DNA of 56,495 nucleotides from Hyphomicrobiales bacterium (GCA_002400845.2 NVRK02000010.1:1-56495); one strand, 5' to 3'. Positions 8,664 through 18,315 are shown, numbered from the stretch's first letter. Notes: generated by a model from the letters alone, not told the origin. A program made the numbers and translations.

Positions 8664-9854
8664 TTAAACCACTTCATAATCAGAATGAGCGGTGGATGAT
8701 GCTTTTTTAGGAAGCAGAATAATAAAATCTGCTGGGTGTTTCACAGCACCGGCAATTTTGGCTGCTTCTTCTCCTGTGCCAATAAATAAATCTCCTCTGG
8801 CAGAGCCAACAATTGCAGAACCTGTATCTTGTGCGACCATTAATTTTTGAAATGGTTTTTCATCAGTACCCACTGGATTTTTGGTAGAGATAAATATAGG
8901 CGCGCCAAAGGTTTGTAGTTTGTGATCTATTGCTAAACTGCGATTTGGGGTGAGGGGCACGCCAGAGGCGGCCACGGGCCCAAGCTTTGGTTCTGGATGA
9001 TCTATTTTTTGAAAGAAAATGAAGGATTCGTTTTTGTGCATTAATGCATCAGCTTGTTCTGGATGAGTGAGCAACCACTCTCTAATTGATTGCATCGTGA
9101 TTTCTTCACGTTCAATTTCACCACGCTCAATTAATATTTTTCCAATCGGTGTAAATTCATGCCCAGACTTACCGTCATATGATATGCGCTCAATGACATT
9201 GTCGCCTTGTTCATTTTTTAAAATTAACCGAGCAGAACCTTGGATATGAATAAAGAAAATATCAATTTTGCTTTCAAACCAATAAATTTCTAGGCCTTGC
9301 TTATCTAATGCACCTGTTTCTATTTGTTGGCGATTGGGAAATGTTTCAAATCTGTTCGTGTTAGTTTTTGATAGTTTTCTGGCAAAGAAAAAAGTTTTAC
9401 CAATTGATGCTGGGCGCTCATCATCATTAATGGCAACCAAATCTGCAGGACGTTTTAAAATAGGGTATTTATATTTATCTGTTTGTACTTTTGAGGCGTC
9501 TACTTCTGGCTCGAAATAGGCAGTCACAAAGCCTGAAAAAGAGTCTGTCGCTTTATCTGTTGAGCCATTAGAGGTGATTAAATGTGGTTTGAAATTCTTT
9601 TCAAAAAAATTTCTAGCAGCTTGCTTAGAATTAAACCCATCAAAATCGGTTTCTAGCATTTTCAGTAAGATTGAGTTTAACGCTGATGCATCAACTTTCA
9701 AACGCTTTGTCTTATATGGTTTTTCTTTAGTACGTTTTGCACTCCATAATAAAGCGTTTAATGCTTGTAAATGATTGTCATTTTCCCAGCCTGGTATTTG
9801 AGAATATTCCAGTGGTTTAAAGTGCGCTATTTTTTGAGAGTTATTGTCGCCCAT
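8664..9854 (-). CDS. mltA: Membrane-bound lytic murein transglycosylase A (MltA)
   Basis: Cleaves peptidoglycan between MurNAc and GlcNAc, forming 1,6-anhydro ends. The MltA domain is recognisable from VTAYFEPEVDAS, YWFESKIDIFFIHIQGSARL and the C-terminal 3D domain with VAQDTGSAIVGSARGDLFIGTGEEA, whose aspartates are catalytic. No convincing signal peptide or lipobox is visible at the N-terminus (MGDNNSQKIAHFKPLEYSQI), a point also true of some rhizobial MltA annotations. The real export route is therefore unclear. It lies 35 bases after the Tim44-like gene. Confidence 0.92.
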   Translation of the reverse strand: MGDNNSQKIAHFKPLEYSQIPGWENDNHLQALNALLWSAKRTKEKPYKTKRLKVDASALNSILLKMLETDFDGFNSKQAARNFFEKNFKPHLITSNGSTDKATDSFSGFVTAYFEPEVDASKVQTDKYKYPILKRPADLVAINDDERPASIGKTFFFARKLSKTNTNRFETFPNRQQIETGALDKQGLEIYWFESKIDIFFIHIQGSARLILKNEQGDNVIERISYDGKSGHEFTPIGKILIERGEIEREEITMQSIREWLLTHPEQADALMHKNESFIFFQKIDHPEPKLGPVAASGVPLTPNRSLAIDHKLQTFGAPIFISTKNPVGTDEKPFQKLMVAQDTGSAIVGSARGDLFIGTGEEAAKIAGAVKHPADFIILLPKKASSTAHSDYEVV

Positions 9855-9889
9855 AATAGCAAACCTTTTACTTAATCTTTGATAGTTGA

Positions 9890-10651
9890 CTATGTATCAG
9901 ATTCTGTAGCGACTAATTTCCAGTTTGGATCTTTTGAACGCGTTTCACGGGCAAATGTCCAAATGTCGTTTACCTCAACAATCTCTTCACTATCGCCTTC
10001 GATAAGCTCATCATTTTTATCTAAAGTTGCTGAAACAATCTGTGAAATAAATTGCACAGTTACCAGTGCTTCATTATTTTCAACGTTAGCGGCTTTGATG
10101 TTTGATTTTTCAATGCCGATGAATGTGGAATGAACTTTGTGTCCTGCTTTTTCACGCTGGGTAATGACACCTGCAAAACCTTCGTAAACTTCTTTTGACA
10201 ATAATCCTTTAAGTGCTTTTTTATCGCCATCGGCGAATGCAGTAACAATCATCTCATAGGCCATGCGTGCACCATCGACAAAATTATTAGGTTCAAACTC
10301 TGCAGAAGTTGCGGCTACTAATTTCAAACCTTTGTTTAATTTAGTGCCTGATTTTGCATATTCATTGATTGATTTTGTAATTGGATCAACTGCTGCTTTA
10401 ACGCGCTTTGCAGTTTCTGATTTTCCTGCTGATTTACGGGTAGGAAGCGGTACAACATTGTCTGCTGTATTATCAGCTTGGTTTTCAGCTTGGTTTTCAT
10501 TGGCTGCATCTCGTAAGCGTTTCATTTCTTCGCGATCGACAGGCGGTGCCTGATACCCTGTTCGGGTACCAAGAACAGAGCGCAATCTCATAATAACAAA
10601 GACAGCAACAGCAATAATAATAAGAGTTTTTGAATCAAACATTTCAAACAT
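9890..10651 (-). CDS. Tim44-like domain protein
   Basis: 253 residues. One N-terminal membrane anchor (about 8-24, KTLIIIAVAVFVIMRL) is followed by a charged, Asn/Glu-rich linker and a Tim44-like domain (about 100-250) with DGARMAYEMIVTAFADGDKKALKGLLS and DIWTFARETRSKDPNWKLVAT. The family resembles the C-terminal domain of mitochondrial Tim44 and is typical next to mltA in alphaproteobacteria. It probably acts at the inner membrane facing the cytosol. M1 or M4 could be the start. Confidence 0.9.
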   Translation of the reverse strand: MFEMFDSKTLIIIAVAVFVIMRLRSVLGTRTGYQAPPVDREEMKRLRDAANENQAENQADNTADNVVPLPTRKSAGKSETAKRVKAAVDPITKSINEYAKSGTKLNKGLKLVAATSAEFEPNNFVDGARMAYEMIVTAFADGDKKALKGLLSKEVYEGFAGVITQREKAGHKVHSTFIGIEKSNIKAANVENNEALVTVQFISQIVSATLDKNDELIEGDSEEIVEVNDIWTFARETRSKDPNWKLVATESDT

Positions 10652-10810
10652 TTTATAAACCAGAGTAGTTAGCGATACATTCCATATATGCTTATATATA
10701 AAAGAATCAAACCTTGATGGTGAAATCCTTTATAACACTGCTTATATGGTAATTTAGTTATATAGTAATTAAAATAAAATTGCTGTGCAAATATTGAGAG
10801 TCGAAATACC

Positions 10811-11359
10811 ATGCCATTTTCTATAATACCATTCATGCTTTTACTTATTCCGATTCTTGAAATTGGCGTTTTTATAGCTGTTGGTGGTCAAATTGGTGTT
10901 TTTTATACACTTGGAATGATTTTCCTAACCGCTATCTTTGGTTCTATTTTATTGCGTTGGCAGGGATTTCAAGTTCTAAACAAACTTCAAGCAGTCTCGG
11001 CAGCGGGTAAGGTTCCAGGAAAAGAACTTGTTCATGGAGCGATGATATTAGTCGCTGGTGTTTTATTATTAACCCCAGGCTTTGTCACAGATTCACTTGG
11101 ATTTTTGCTTTTTGTTCCCGGAATAAGAAATGTAATATGGAATTTTATTGCTTCGAAAATCAAATTCGCCTCATTTGGTGGCGGATTGGGGGGTGGCATG
11201 AATAGAGGAGACTATTCTAGTGGTGCTAATCGTTCAGATGATGTTGTTGATTTAAATCCTGATGAATTTTCTGATATCCCAAATCCTGATACTCCGTGGA
11301 ACAAACAAACTAAAGATACAAATACTGATATTCAAAAGAAGAGAATTGATAAAGAATAA
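10811..11359 (+). CDS. fxsA: FxsA family membrane protein
   Basis: 182 residues with two N-terminal membrane helices (about 5-20 and 27-48) and a third near 75-98. The FxsA core includes PILEIGVFIAVGGQIG and TPGFVTDSLGFLLFVPGIR. In E. coli, FxsA influences exclusion of phage T7 by the F plasmid; the normal role is unknown. A Gly-rich stretch (FGGGLGGGMNRG) is followed by a polar tail. It is divergent from the Tim44-like gene and upstream of secB, the usual alphaproteobacterial neighbourhood. Confidence 0.92.
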   Translation: MPFSIIPFMLLLIPILEIGVFIAVGGQIGVFYTLGMIFLTAIFGSILLRWQGFQVLNKLQAVSAAGKVPGKELVHGAMILVAGVLLLTPGFVTDSLGFLLFVPGIRNVIWNFIASKIKFASFGGGLGGGMNRGDYSSGANRSDDVVDLNPDEFSDIPNPDTPWNKQTKDTNTDIQKKRIDKE

Positions 11360-11458
11360 GTCTATATGGCAATGAATAGAGTGTTATTTATGCGAATTAA
11401 TAACCTAAGCTTGTTTCCAACATTGCTACGTGATAGCCAAGTTGCAAATTATTATCGC

Positions 11459-11490
11459 ACTATATGGGCTATATAGTTTGTAAGTATAAT
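11459..11490 (+). promoter_or_regulatory. Inverted repeat and -10 element ahead of secB
   Basis: ACTATAT (11459-11465) and ATATAGT (11471-11477) form a perfect 7-base inverted repeat around GGGCT. A canonical TATAAT follows at 11485-11490, 37 bases before the secB ATG. No good -35 hexamer is visible at the right spacing, so the promoter call is tentative and the repeat may be an operator. Confidence 0.35.
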
Positions 11491-11527
11491 TTTTAGTGTC
11501 TAACCAAACTGAAGAGCGGAATATATT

Positions 11528-12067
11528 ATGGCGAAAAAGCCTGCAAAAAAAGCACCTAAAGCTGACAAAAAAATTGAAACAGCTCCAGAAGCAGTTGGCG
11601 AAGATCAACAGCCTCAATTGAGTATCATCACTCAATATATTAAAGACCTTTCTTTTGAAAACCCGAATTCACCAAATTCACTATTACCAAAAGAAAAACA
11701 GCCTGAAATCAACATTAATATTAATGTGAATGCTAATCCTTTATCAGAAACTGATTTTGAAGTTATTTTAAAGCTTGAAGCGAAAGCTGGCATTGGCAAA
11801 GAGATGATGTTCAATGTGGACCTAACTTATGCTGGAATTTTCCGCATTGTTAACCTTCCACCTGAAGCAATGTCTCCTGCAATCTTAATTGAATGCCCGC
11901 GTTTGTTGTTCCCATTTGCACGTCAGATTATTTCAGATGCGACAAGAAATGGTGGCTTCCCACCATTGATGATCGACCCTGTCGATTTTGCGCGTTTGTA
12001 TCAACAACGTATGGCTGAAGCTGCTGCTGCAGAAGAAGCTTCGGCAACTGCTAAAACTAGCAATTAA
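11528..12067 (+). CDS. secB: Protein-export chaperone SecB
   Basis: Tetrameric cytosolic chaperone that keeps preproteins unfolded and hands them to SecA. The core spans about 30-165: [24 protein letters not shown]-like [42 protein letters not shown] and FARLY. The N-terminus (about 1-25) is Lys/Ala-rich and the C-terminus Ala/Glu-rich; both are usually disordered and variable in alphaproteobacteria. It converges on dnaQ. Confidence 0.96.
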   Translation: MAKKPAKKAPKADKKIETAPEAVGEDQQPQLSIITQYIKDLSFENPNSPNSLLPKEKQPEINININVNANPLSETDFEVILKLEAKAGIGKEMMFNVDLTYAGIFRIVNLPPEAMSPAILIECPRLLFPFARQIISDATRNGGFPPLMIDPVDFARLYQQRMAEAAAAEEASATAKTSN

Positions 12068-12117
12068 GTTTGCTTACTTAAAATTGCTTTCTGGGAGAAT
12101 AATGTTTCAAACTTAAT
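12063..12117. repeat. 10-base inverted repeat spanning the secB and dnaQ stop codons
   Basis: ATTAAGTTTG (12063-12072) and its exact complement CAAACTTAAT (12108-12117) enclose 35 bases. Each copy contains the stop codon of one of the two convergent genes. It could form a hairpin in either transcript and help end both, but there is no T-run. Confidence 0.5.
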
Positions 12118-12820
12118 TTGAAAACTTCTTCCAGATAGCGTCCTCTCCTAATTTTTCTACAAATTCTTTATGAGCTTTTAATTCTTGTTCTGTTAATTTT
12201 GATACAAGTGCCGTTTTACGCTTTGGCTTATCATTAGAATATGCTGCATTTTGAACATTAGTATTTTCATCATTCGCATTGAGACTTTCCAGTTCTAATC
12301 TGGTCTGTTTTCCGCCTAATAATTCAATATAAACTTCGGCTAGTAATTCCGAATCGAGCAACGCTCCGTGTTTGGTACGCGATGAATTATCAATCTTATA
12401 TCTAACGCATAACCGATCGAGCGAATTTTGCGCCATAGGATGCTTTTTGCGCGCAATTTGCAGCGTATCTATCACCAGATCATCATCGATCGGTGGCATC
12501 TTAAGGCGAGCAAATTCATGGTTCATAAAATTCACATCGAACTTGGCATTGTGCGCCACAAGATTTGCCCCTTTTATAAATTCTGCAAATTCTTTAGCGA
12601 CTTGTGAGAATGACTTTTGATTTGCTAGAAATTCATCGGTTAATCCATGCACTTGCAATGCGCCAGGATTAACTTTTTGGCCTTCTGGATTTAAATATTC
12701 ATGAAACACATTTCCCGTTAAAGTACGGTTTACCATTTCTACAGCGCCAATTTCAACAACGCGCTCACCATCTTCTGGTCTGAACCCCGTTGTTTCTGTA
12801 TCAAATATAATTTCACGCAT
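12113..12820 (-). CDS. dnaQ: DNA polymerase III epsilon subunit (proofreading exonuclease)
   Basis: 3'-5' exonuclease of the replicative polymerase. DEDDh residues are visible: D7 and E9 in IIFDTETTGF, a middle Asp in LVAHNAKFDVNFMNHEF, and a final His-Asp pair in HGALLDSELLAEVY. 235 residues is usual. The C-terminal segment after about 180 corresponds to the region that binds the alpha subunit. It is last in the maf-aroE-coaE-dnaQ run and lies 10 bases after coaE. Confidence 0.96.
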   Translation of the reverse strand: MREIIFDTETTGFRPEDGERVVEIGAVEMVNRTLTGNVFHEYLNPEGQKVNPGALQVHGLTDEFLANQKSFSQVAKEFAEFIKGANLVAHNAKFDVNFMNHEFARLKMPPIDDDLVIDTLQIARKKHPMAQNSLDRLCVRYKIDNSSRTKHGALLDSELLAEVYIELLGGKQTRLELESLNANDENTNVQNAAYSNDKPKRKTALVSKLTEQELKAHKEFVEKLGEDAIWKKFSN

Positions 12821-12830
12821 TTTAATGACC

Positions 12831-13424
12831 TTATTGATTTAGCGTTTGGCTTATTTTTTCTATTATTCTTAGAACTTGCAACTTTGCTTCTTTTATACCT
12901 TTAGAGGTATCGATGATATAATCTGCAAGTTCTCGTTTGTTAACATCAGGCATTTGTGATGCTAATATTTTTTTAAATTTCGCTTCACTCATACCGTCTC
13001 TTGCCAAGACCCGGTTTTTTTGTTCTTCAGGTGTGGCTGTGACTACAATGATCGTATCGCAAAGTTTATCCATTCCAGTTTCAAACAAAAGTGGAATGTC
13101 TAATAGAACTATTTTTATATCATTTTTTTGAGCAGTCTTAAGAAACACATCTCTTTCTTTTTTTACAAGCGGATGAATTAGTGTTTCTAATTTTTTCATT
13201 GCATCGGAGTTGCCAACGACAATTTTTCCCAAAGCTACGCGGTCAACTTTATTATCTTTTGTCGTATTTGGAAAAGCGGCCTCTATTACAGCCACGGCTT
13301 TACCGCAATAAAGATCGTGCACAACTTTATCTGCATCTTGAACCGGGATACCCTCATCAGCAAACATTTTTGCTGTTGTTGTTTTCCCCATTCCAATGGA
13401 ACCTGTAAGACCTATAATAATCAT
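12831..13424 (-). CDS. coaE: Dephospho-CoA kinase
   Basis: Phosphorylates the ribose 3'-hydroxyl of dephospho-CoA, the last step of coenzyme A synthesis. The P-loop is GLTGSIGMGKTTT at the N-terminus. The family motifs DADKVVHDLY, HPLVKKE and LLDIPLLFETGMD follow. 197 residues is normal. It starts 27 bases after aroE on the same strand. Confidence 0.95.
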   Translation of the reverse strand: MIIIGLTGSIGMGKTTTAKMFADEGIPVQDADKVVHDLYCGKAVAVIEAAFPNTTKDNKVDRVALGKIVVGNSDAMKKLETLIHPLVKKERDVFLKTAQKNDIKIVLLDIPLLFETGMDKLCDTIIVVTATPEEQKNRVLARDGMSEAKFKKILASQMPDVNKRELADYIIDTSKGIKEAKLQVLRIIEKISQTLNQ

Positions 13425-13451
13425 ATATAAACTGCCTATGTTATTAAAACG

Positions 13452-14285
13452 CTAAAGATCATCGACAATAAGTTGGCGAAGTTCGTCCGTTACTTTAGGC
13501 TTAATACCAAACCATTTTTCAAAGCCAGGTACAGCTTGATGTAATAACATTCCCAATCCATCAACTGTCTTTAAGCCAGCTTTTTTAGCTTCTATAATAA
13601 GTACAGTATCCAATGGCGTATAGACTAAGTCTGTAACGAGCGCTGTTGATTTAAGCATCGCTAATTCAAATGGATACTTGTCATCGGGCTTCATACCAAT
13701 ACTGGTTGAATTTATGAAAATATCAGCTTGGTTCAATGCACTTTCAGCTTCACTAATTTTTAATGGAATTACAGTTGGCCCAAATTCTTTTGCAAGTTTG
13801 TTGGCTTTTTCAATCGTGCGATTGATTAGATATATTTTTGAAATTTTGCGCTCTATTAATGAATACAATACTGCTCTACTCGCGCCCCCAGCGCCAAAAA
13901 CAATTGCAGTTTTCTTTTCAGGATTTTCATCCCATCCCTTCGCGTGTTGATCTAAGTTTGCTGTGAAGCCGTGCGCGTCTGTGTTACCACCCACTAATTT
14001 GTCACCCTCAAACCACACTGTATTTACAGCGCCAATTTTTGTCGCGGCACCATCAAGTTTATCAACCGCTTCAAATGCTGCTTCTTTATGGGGAATTGTT
14101 ACATTACCACCAACCAATTTTTTCTCTTTAAGAGATTTTAAAAAACTTTTGATATTTTCCGGTTCAATATCTTTTTTCCCATACCGACCTTCAATATTAT
14201 GTTTTTTAATCCAATAGCCATGTAATAGCGGCGAGCGTGAGTGTTTAACTGGGTGCCCACAGATGAAAGCTTCTTTTATTGACAT
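13452..14285 (-). CDS. aroE: Shikimate dehydrogenase (NADP+)
   Basis: Reduces 3-dehydroshikimate to shikimate in the chorismate pathway. The substrate site shows HSRSPLLHGYW and the catalytic Lys (K67) in GGNVTIPHKEAAF. The NADP-binding Rossmann motif is FGAGGASRAV, followed by NRTIEKA. 277 residues is typical. It abuts maf (the maf TAA is directly followed by the aroE ATG), so the two are probably translationally coupled. Confidence 0.96.
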   Translation of the reverse strand: MSIKEAFICGHPVKHSRSPLLHGYWIKKHNIEGRYGKKDIEPENIKSFLKSLKEKKLVGGNVTIPHKEAAFEAVDKLDGAATKIGAVNTVWFEGDKLVGGNTDAHGFTANLDQHAKGWDENPEKKTAIVFGAGGASRAVLYSLIERKISKIYLINRTIEKANKLAKEFGPTVIPLKISEAESALNQADIFINSTSIGMKPDDKYPFELAMLKSTALVTDLVYTPLDTVLIIEAKKAGLKTVDGLGMLLHQAVPGFEKWFGIKPKVTDELRQLIVDDL

Positions 14286-14906
14286 TTAGTTATTCCTGCT
14301 TTCAATATTTTCTTTATTAATTATTCGCAATTGAGCTAATAGCGGCAAAAGCGGGAGACCCATAATAGAGAAGAAATCACCTTCTATATTTTCAAATAAT
14401 TGAACCCCTTTGCCTTCAATTTGATACGCACCAACACTTGATAATACTTCATCCCCTACACTGGCTAAATGTTGTCCGATAAATTTAGGTGTTAATTCTC
14501 TAAAGGTAATGACAGACTTGTCGACAAAGCTCCATAAAACTTCACCATTTTTGACAATTGCAATTGCTGAATTTAATTCGTGAGACTTTCCTGAAAAAGC
14601 TAATAGTCTTTTTCTTGCCTCTTCCATGTCTTGTGGTTTGTGAAGAAGTGAACCCTCAAATGATAATGTTTGATCTGTACCAATTACCAAAGTATTTTCA
14701 TTTCTGTCTGAAACCTTAGTCGCTTTCGCTAACGCTAAGATTTCTGCGATATCTGCTGCATTCATTTCAGCTTCTAATAATGGTTCTTCAATAGCGCGTT
14801 CATCTATATGGGCTGCTTGCTGTGTAAATTGAATGCCGGCATTTTTTAATAGAATAGCTCTATATTTGCTTTTTGAAGCTAGAATGATTTGATTCTTATT
14901 GGGCAT
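14286..14906 (-). CDS. maf: Maf-family nucleotide pyrophosphatase
   Basis: Hydrolyses non-canonical or modified nucleoside triphosphates. The N-terminal motif is IILASKSKYRAILLKNAG. The catalytic Asp lies in VIGTDQTL: Asp followed by Gln, as in the m7GTP-active YceF type rather than the dTTP/UTP-active YhdE type (inference from the motif). VGAYQIEGKG and GDFFSIMGLPL match the C-terminal half. It is the first gene left of the putative origin and is transcribed away from it. Confidence 0.92.
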   Translation of the reverse strand: MPNKNQIILASKSKYRAILLKNAGIQFTQQAAHIDERAIEEPLLEAEMNAADIAEILALAKATKVSDRNENTLVIGTDQTLSFEGSLLHKPQDMEEARKRLLAFSGKSHELNSAIAIVKNGEVLWSFVDKSVITFRELTPKFIGQHLASVGDEVLSSVGAYQIEGKGVQLFENIEGDFFSIMGLPLLPLLAQLRIINKENIESRNN

Positions 14907-15366
14907 TTCAATTCCTACTGTCTTTAGTGATTAATATATCGAATCTGGAATTTTCGAGTCCAGTCTTTATTTATAATATTTAATATTGGCTGTGAATTAC
15001 TGTGAATAATTGTGCGTAAGTAACCATTTGTTAATTTATGACTTAGTTTCCCCCGTTGACTGAGATTTTGTCCAACAGTATTTATCGTGTATTAATTTTG
15101 ACAGTGCTTGTGAATAAGTGGGATAATATGATTGTTAAATATTATACTCAATTACTATATTTTATGACTAATTTGCCGCATTCTAAATTATTGTTTTAAT
15201 TTGGTTTTTCAAGTTATCCACGTTAATCACAAGCATCTAGTATTGTTATGCACTGTGCATTTTATTTTTGTTTTTAAGTAATATTCGTGGTTAATTTTTA
15301 GTTACCGTTATTCACAGACAATAAACAACAACAATAAAACAACTAATCTCATTTAAAGGTCTTAAG
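14907..15366. other. Probable chromosomal replication origin (oriC)
   Basis: A gene-free AT-rich 460-base gap between divergent maf and hemE. DnaA-box matches: TTATCCACG at 15214-15222, TTATTCACA at 15308-15316, TGTGAATAA (reverse) at 15001-15009 and 15109-15117, and TGTGAATTA (one off) at 14991-14999. Near-CtrA sites: GTAA-N7-TTAA at 15020-15034 and TTAA-N7-TTAC at 15291-15305. Two GANTC methylation sites are at 14941 and 14956. hemE beside the origin and parAB nearby are known for alphaproteobacteria. No dnaA gene is adjacent, which is normal for this class. Exact borders are unknown. Confidence 0.85.
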
Positions 15367-16410
15367 TTGGAAAACACTTCTAATAAAAAAGTAATGAATG
15401 TATTGAATGGTGAAACATACAAAGTGCCACCTATTTGGTTGATGAGACAAGCTGGTAGATATTTACCTGAATATAAAGAAACTAGAAAAAGAGCAGGGAA
15501 TTTTTTAAACCTTTGTTATACACCTGAGTTAGCGACTGAAGTTACATTGCAACCGATTAAACGCTTTGGTTTTGATGCTTCTATTTTATTTTCAGATATA
15601 TTGGTTATACCAGATGCATTGGGACGTAGTGTTAGATTTGTAGAGGGCGAGGGACCAAGGCTTGATCCTATTGAGGCGCATGAAATTGTTGATTTAGTGG
15701 ATCGTTTTAAAAGCAGTGAGGAGGCACTTGAATTTTTATCGCCTGTATTTGATGCTGTAACTAATATTAGATCTAAATTACCAAATGAAACTACGTTTTT
15801 AGGATTTTGTGGTGCGCCTTGGACTGTTGCTACTTATATAATTGCTGGCCGTGGTACTCCAGATCAAGCACCTTCGCGTTTATTTGCTTATAAACATAGA
15901 CATGAATTTTCAAAATTATTAGATTTATTAGCTGATGTTTCAGGTGATTATTTAATTAAACAATTGAGAAGTGGTGCTGATGCAGTCCAAATCTTTGACT
16001 CTTGGTCAGGTGTGTTAGGCAATTCAGATTTTGATGATTGGTGTATCAAACCTGTTAAGCGCATTGTAGATCGTGTACGTGCTGAAATACCAGATGCAAA
16101 AATAATTGGTTTCCCAAAAGGGTCTGGATTTAATTACTTAGACTATCGTTCTAAAACTGGCGTTGATTGTGTAAGTCTTGATTGGTCTGTTCCTCATAAC
16201 ATTGCAAAACAAATGCAAAATAAGGGTGCCATTCAGGGTAATTTAGATCCTATGCGTTTAAGAGCAGGTGGTGATGCTTTAAATGCTGGCATTGATGATA
16301 TTTTGAATAATTTAGGGCATGGTCCTTTGATATTTAATTTAGGACATGGCATTACGCCCGAGGTTCCAATTTCTCACGTTGAACAGATGTTAAAGCGTAT
16401 TAGAGGGTAG
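15367..16410 (+). CDS. hemE: Uroporphyrinogen decarboxylase HemE
   Basis: Removes four carboxyl groups from uroporphyrinogen III to give coproporphyrinogen III in heme synthesis. The N-terminal signature [15 protein letters not shown] holds the substrate-binding arginines. [24 protein letters not shown] and GHGITPEVP are also present. 347 residues. The frame opens with TTG at 15367, with AAAGG about 8 bases upstream. An ATG at codon 10 (15394) is the alternative. It is the first gene right of the putative origin. Confidence 0.96.
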   Translation: MENTSNKKVMNVLNGETYKVPPIWLMRQAGRYLPEYKETRKRAGNFLNLCYTPELATEVTLQPIKRFGFDASILFSDILVIPDALGRSVRFVEGEGPRLDPIEAHEIVDLVDRFKSSEEALEFLSPVFDAVTNIRSKLPNETTFLGFCGAPWTVATYIIAGRGTPDQAPSRLFAYKHRHEFSKLLDLLADVSGDYLIKQLRSGADAVQIFDSWSGVLGNSDFDDWCIKPVKRIVDRVRAEIPDAKIIGFPKGSGFNYLDYRSKTGVDCVSLDWSVPHNIAKQMQNKGAIQGNLDPMRLRAGGDALNAGIDDILNNLGHGPLIFNLGHGITPEVPISHVEQMLKRIRG

Positions 16411-16416
16411 TTTAAA

Positions 16417-16839
16417 ATGTTTGAATGGTTGCTAGTAGCGCATATTGTTTCTGTCATTTCTTGGATGGCTGCAATGTTATATTTACCGCGTCTTCTAGTT
16501 TATCATTATGATTTTGCCGTACAATCTGAAGCTTCTGAGACTTTCAAGATTATGGAACGACGTTTGTTGAAGGGAATTATGACACCTGCAATGATTTTCA
16601 CTTGGGTTTTTGGTTTGTCACTGATGTATCTAAGTGAAGCTTGGCTATTTGGATGGTTTATCTCCAAGTTTTTTCTGGTATTTTTACTTTCGGGTTTTCA
16701 TGGTGTTTGTTCTAAGTGGGTTAGAGAATTTTCTGAGGATCAGCGTAATAAAAGTGTTAAATTTTATCGTATTATGAATGAAGTTCCTGCAGTTTTTTTG
16801 GTGTTGATAGTTATTTTGGTTGTTGTAAAGCCATTTTAA
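16417..16839 (+). CDS. hemJ: Protoporphyrinogen IX oxidase HemJ
   Basis: Membrane enzyme that oxidises protoporphyrinogen IX to protoporphyrin IX. It is the HemJ type found in organisms lacking HemG/HemY. 140 residues with four predicted helices. The conserved His lies in LLVAHIVSVISWMAAMLYLPRL, and ERRLLKGIMTPAM follows. It starts 6 bases after hemE, an operon of two heme genes. The stop is followed by the long rho leader. Confidence 0.93.
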   Translation: MFEWLLVAHIVSVISWMAAMLYLPRLLVYHYDFAVQSEASETFKIMERRLLKGIMTPAMIFTWVFGLSLMYLSEAWLFGWFISKFFLVFLLSGFHGVCSKWVREFSEDQRNKSVKFYRIMNEVPAVFLVLIVILVVVKPF

Positions 16840-16889
16840 CCTTTAAATTGTCGTTCTTTAGTATTTTTTCTATTTATAACTTGCAGTTC

Positions 16890-17005
16890 TTACAAAGGTT
16901 TAATAGGAGTCTTTGTAACAGGCGATTTATTCAAATGACGCCATTTCAGTATAAAAACTGACAAAACTTTCTCGAACAATTTATCTCCTACCTCGTTCGA
17001 GTTTT
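16890..17005 (+). promoter_or_regulatory. Two hairpins in the hemJ-rho gap (possible rho leader control)
   Basis: The first stem is TTACAAAG (16890-16897) with CTTTGTAA (16911-16918). The second is CTCGAAC (16971-16977) with GTTCGAG (16995-17001), followed by TTTT, which looks like a weak intrinsic terminator 45 bases before the rho ATG. They could end the hemEJ transcript or attenuate rho. In E. coli the rho gene is controlled by attenuation in its leader; whether this holds here is inference. Confidence 0.45.
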
Positions 17006-17049
17006 CAATTATTAAAATTAGACACATAGTGTAAAAATTAGAGATTTAT

Positions 17050-18315
17050 ATGGAACAGATGAAACTCCAGGATTTGAAAATCAAATCGCCTACTGAATTG
17101 TTAGCATTTGCTGAACAACTTGAAGTTGAAAGTGCAAGTGCCTTGCGCAAGCAAGAATTGATGTTTGCGATTTTAAAGAACCTTGCTGAAGATGATGTTG
17201 AGATTATTGGAGAAGGTGTTGTTGAAGTTTTGCAAGATGGTTTTGGTTTTTTGCGCTCTGCCAATGCAAACTATCTTCCTGGTCCCGATGATATTTACAT
17301 CTCCCCATCACAGTTAAGACGGTTTTCTTTAAAAACAGGTGATACTGTTGAAGGTCCTATTAGAGGACCTAAAGAGGGCGAACGTTATTTTGCACTTTTA
17401 AAAGTAAATACGATTAACTTTGATGATCCTGAAACTATAAAACATAAAGTACATTTTGATAATCTGACACCACTTTATCCTGATGAACGTTTCAAAATGG
17501 AAGTTGAAGGATCTGATTCTAAAGATTTATCTTCTCGAGTTATCGATTTAGTGGCCCCAATTGGTAAAGGGCAACGTGGATTGATTGTTGCGCCTCCACG
17601 TACTGGTAAAACTGTTCTATTACAAAATATTGCCCATGCAATTACTGCCAATCATCCAGAGAGCTATCTTATCGTTTTATTGATTGATGAACGTCCTGAA
17701 GAAGTGACTGACATGCAGCGTTCTGTCAAAGGTGAAGTTGTTTCTTCTACGTTTGATGAACCAGCTGTTCGACACGTACAAGTTGCTGAAATGGTAATTG
17801 AAAAAGCCAAACGACTTGTAGAGCATGGCCGTGATGTTGTTATTCTACTTGATTCAATTACGCGGTTGGGACGAGCCTACAACACTGTTGTGCCTTCTTC
17901 TGGAAAGGTTCTAACTGGTGGTGTCGATGCTAATGCTTTGCAAAGACCTAAACGGTTTTTTGGTGCCGCACGTAACATCGAAGAGGGTGGTTCACTAACG
18001 ATTATTGCAACAGCTTTGATTGATACGGGTAGCCGTATGGATGAGGTTATCTTTGAAGAGTTTAAGGGTACTGGTAACTCTGAGATTGTTCTTGATCGGA
18101 AAATTGCTGATAAACGTATTTATCCTTCAATGGATATTGTAAAATCTGGTACTCGTAAGGAAGATTTACTTATACCTAAAGCTGATCTTGCTAAGATTTT
18201 TGTGCTTCGTAGAATATTATCTTCTATGGGGACGGTTGATGCTATTGAATTCTTGCTTGATAAACTTAAGCAAACCAAGAACAACGATGATTTCTTCGAC
18301 ACAATGAATACGTAG
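17050..18315 (+). CDS. rho: Transcription termination factor Rho
   Basis: Hexameric RNA-dependent ATPase that releases transcripts. The N-terminal helical and cold-shock-like RNA-binding domains (about 1-125) include [14 protein letters not shown]. The ATPase domain follows with [18 protein letters not shown] (Walker A), [15 protein letters not shown] (Walker B/Q-loop) and the R-loop SGTRKEDLL. 421 residues, the standard alphaproteobacterial length without an insertion. It is preceded by a 210-base leader. Confidence 0.97.
   Translation: MEQMKLQDLKIKSPTELLAFAEQLEVESASALRKQELMFAILKNLAEDDVEIIGEGVVEVLQDGFGFLRSANANYLPGPDDIYISPSQLRRFSLKTGDTVEGPIRGPKEGERYFALLKVNTINFDDPETIKHKVHFDNLTPLYPDERFKMEVEGSDSKDLSSRVIDLVAPIGKGQRGLIVAPPRTGKTVLLQNIAHAITANHPESYLIVLLIDERPEEVTDMQRSVKGEVVSSTFDEPAVRHVQVAEMVIEKAKRLVEHGRDVVILLDSITRLGRAYNTVVPSSGKVLTGGVDANALQRPKRFFGAARNIEEGGSLTIIATALIDTGSRMDEVIFEEFKGTGNSEIVLDRKIADKRIYPSMDIVKSGTRKEDLLIPKADLAKIFVLRRILSSMGTVDAIEFLLDKLKQTKNNDDFFDTMNT

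Noticed and set aside
11366-11476. 36-codon plus-strand frame between fxsA and secB
   Set aside because: No binding site, no similarity I recognise, and it runs through the likely secB promoter.
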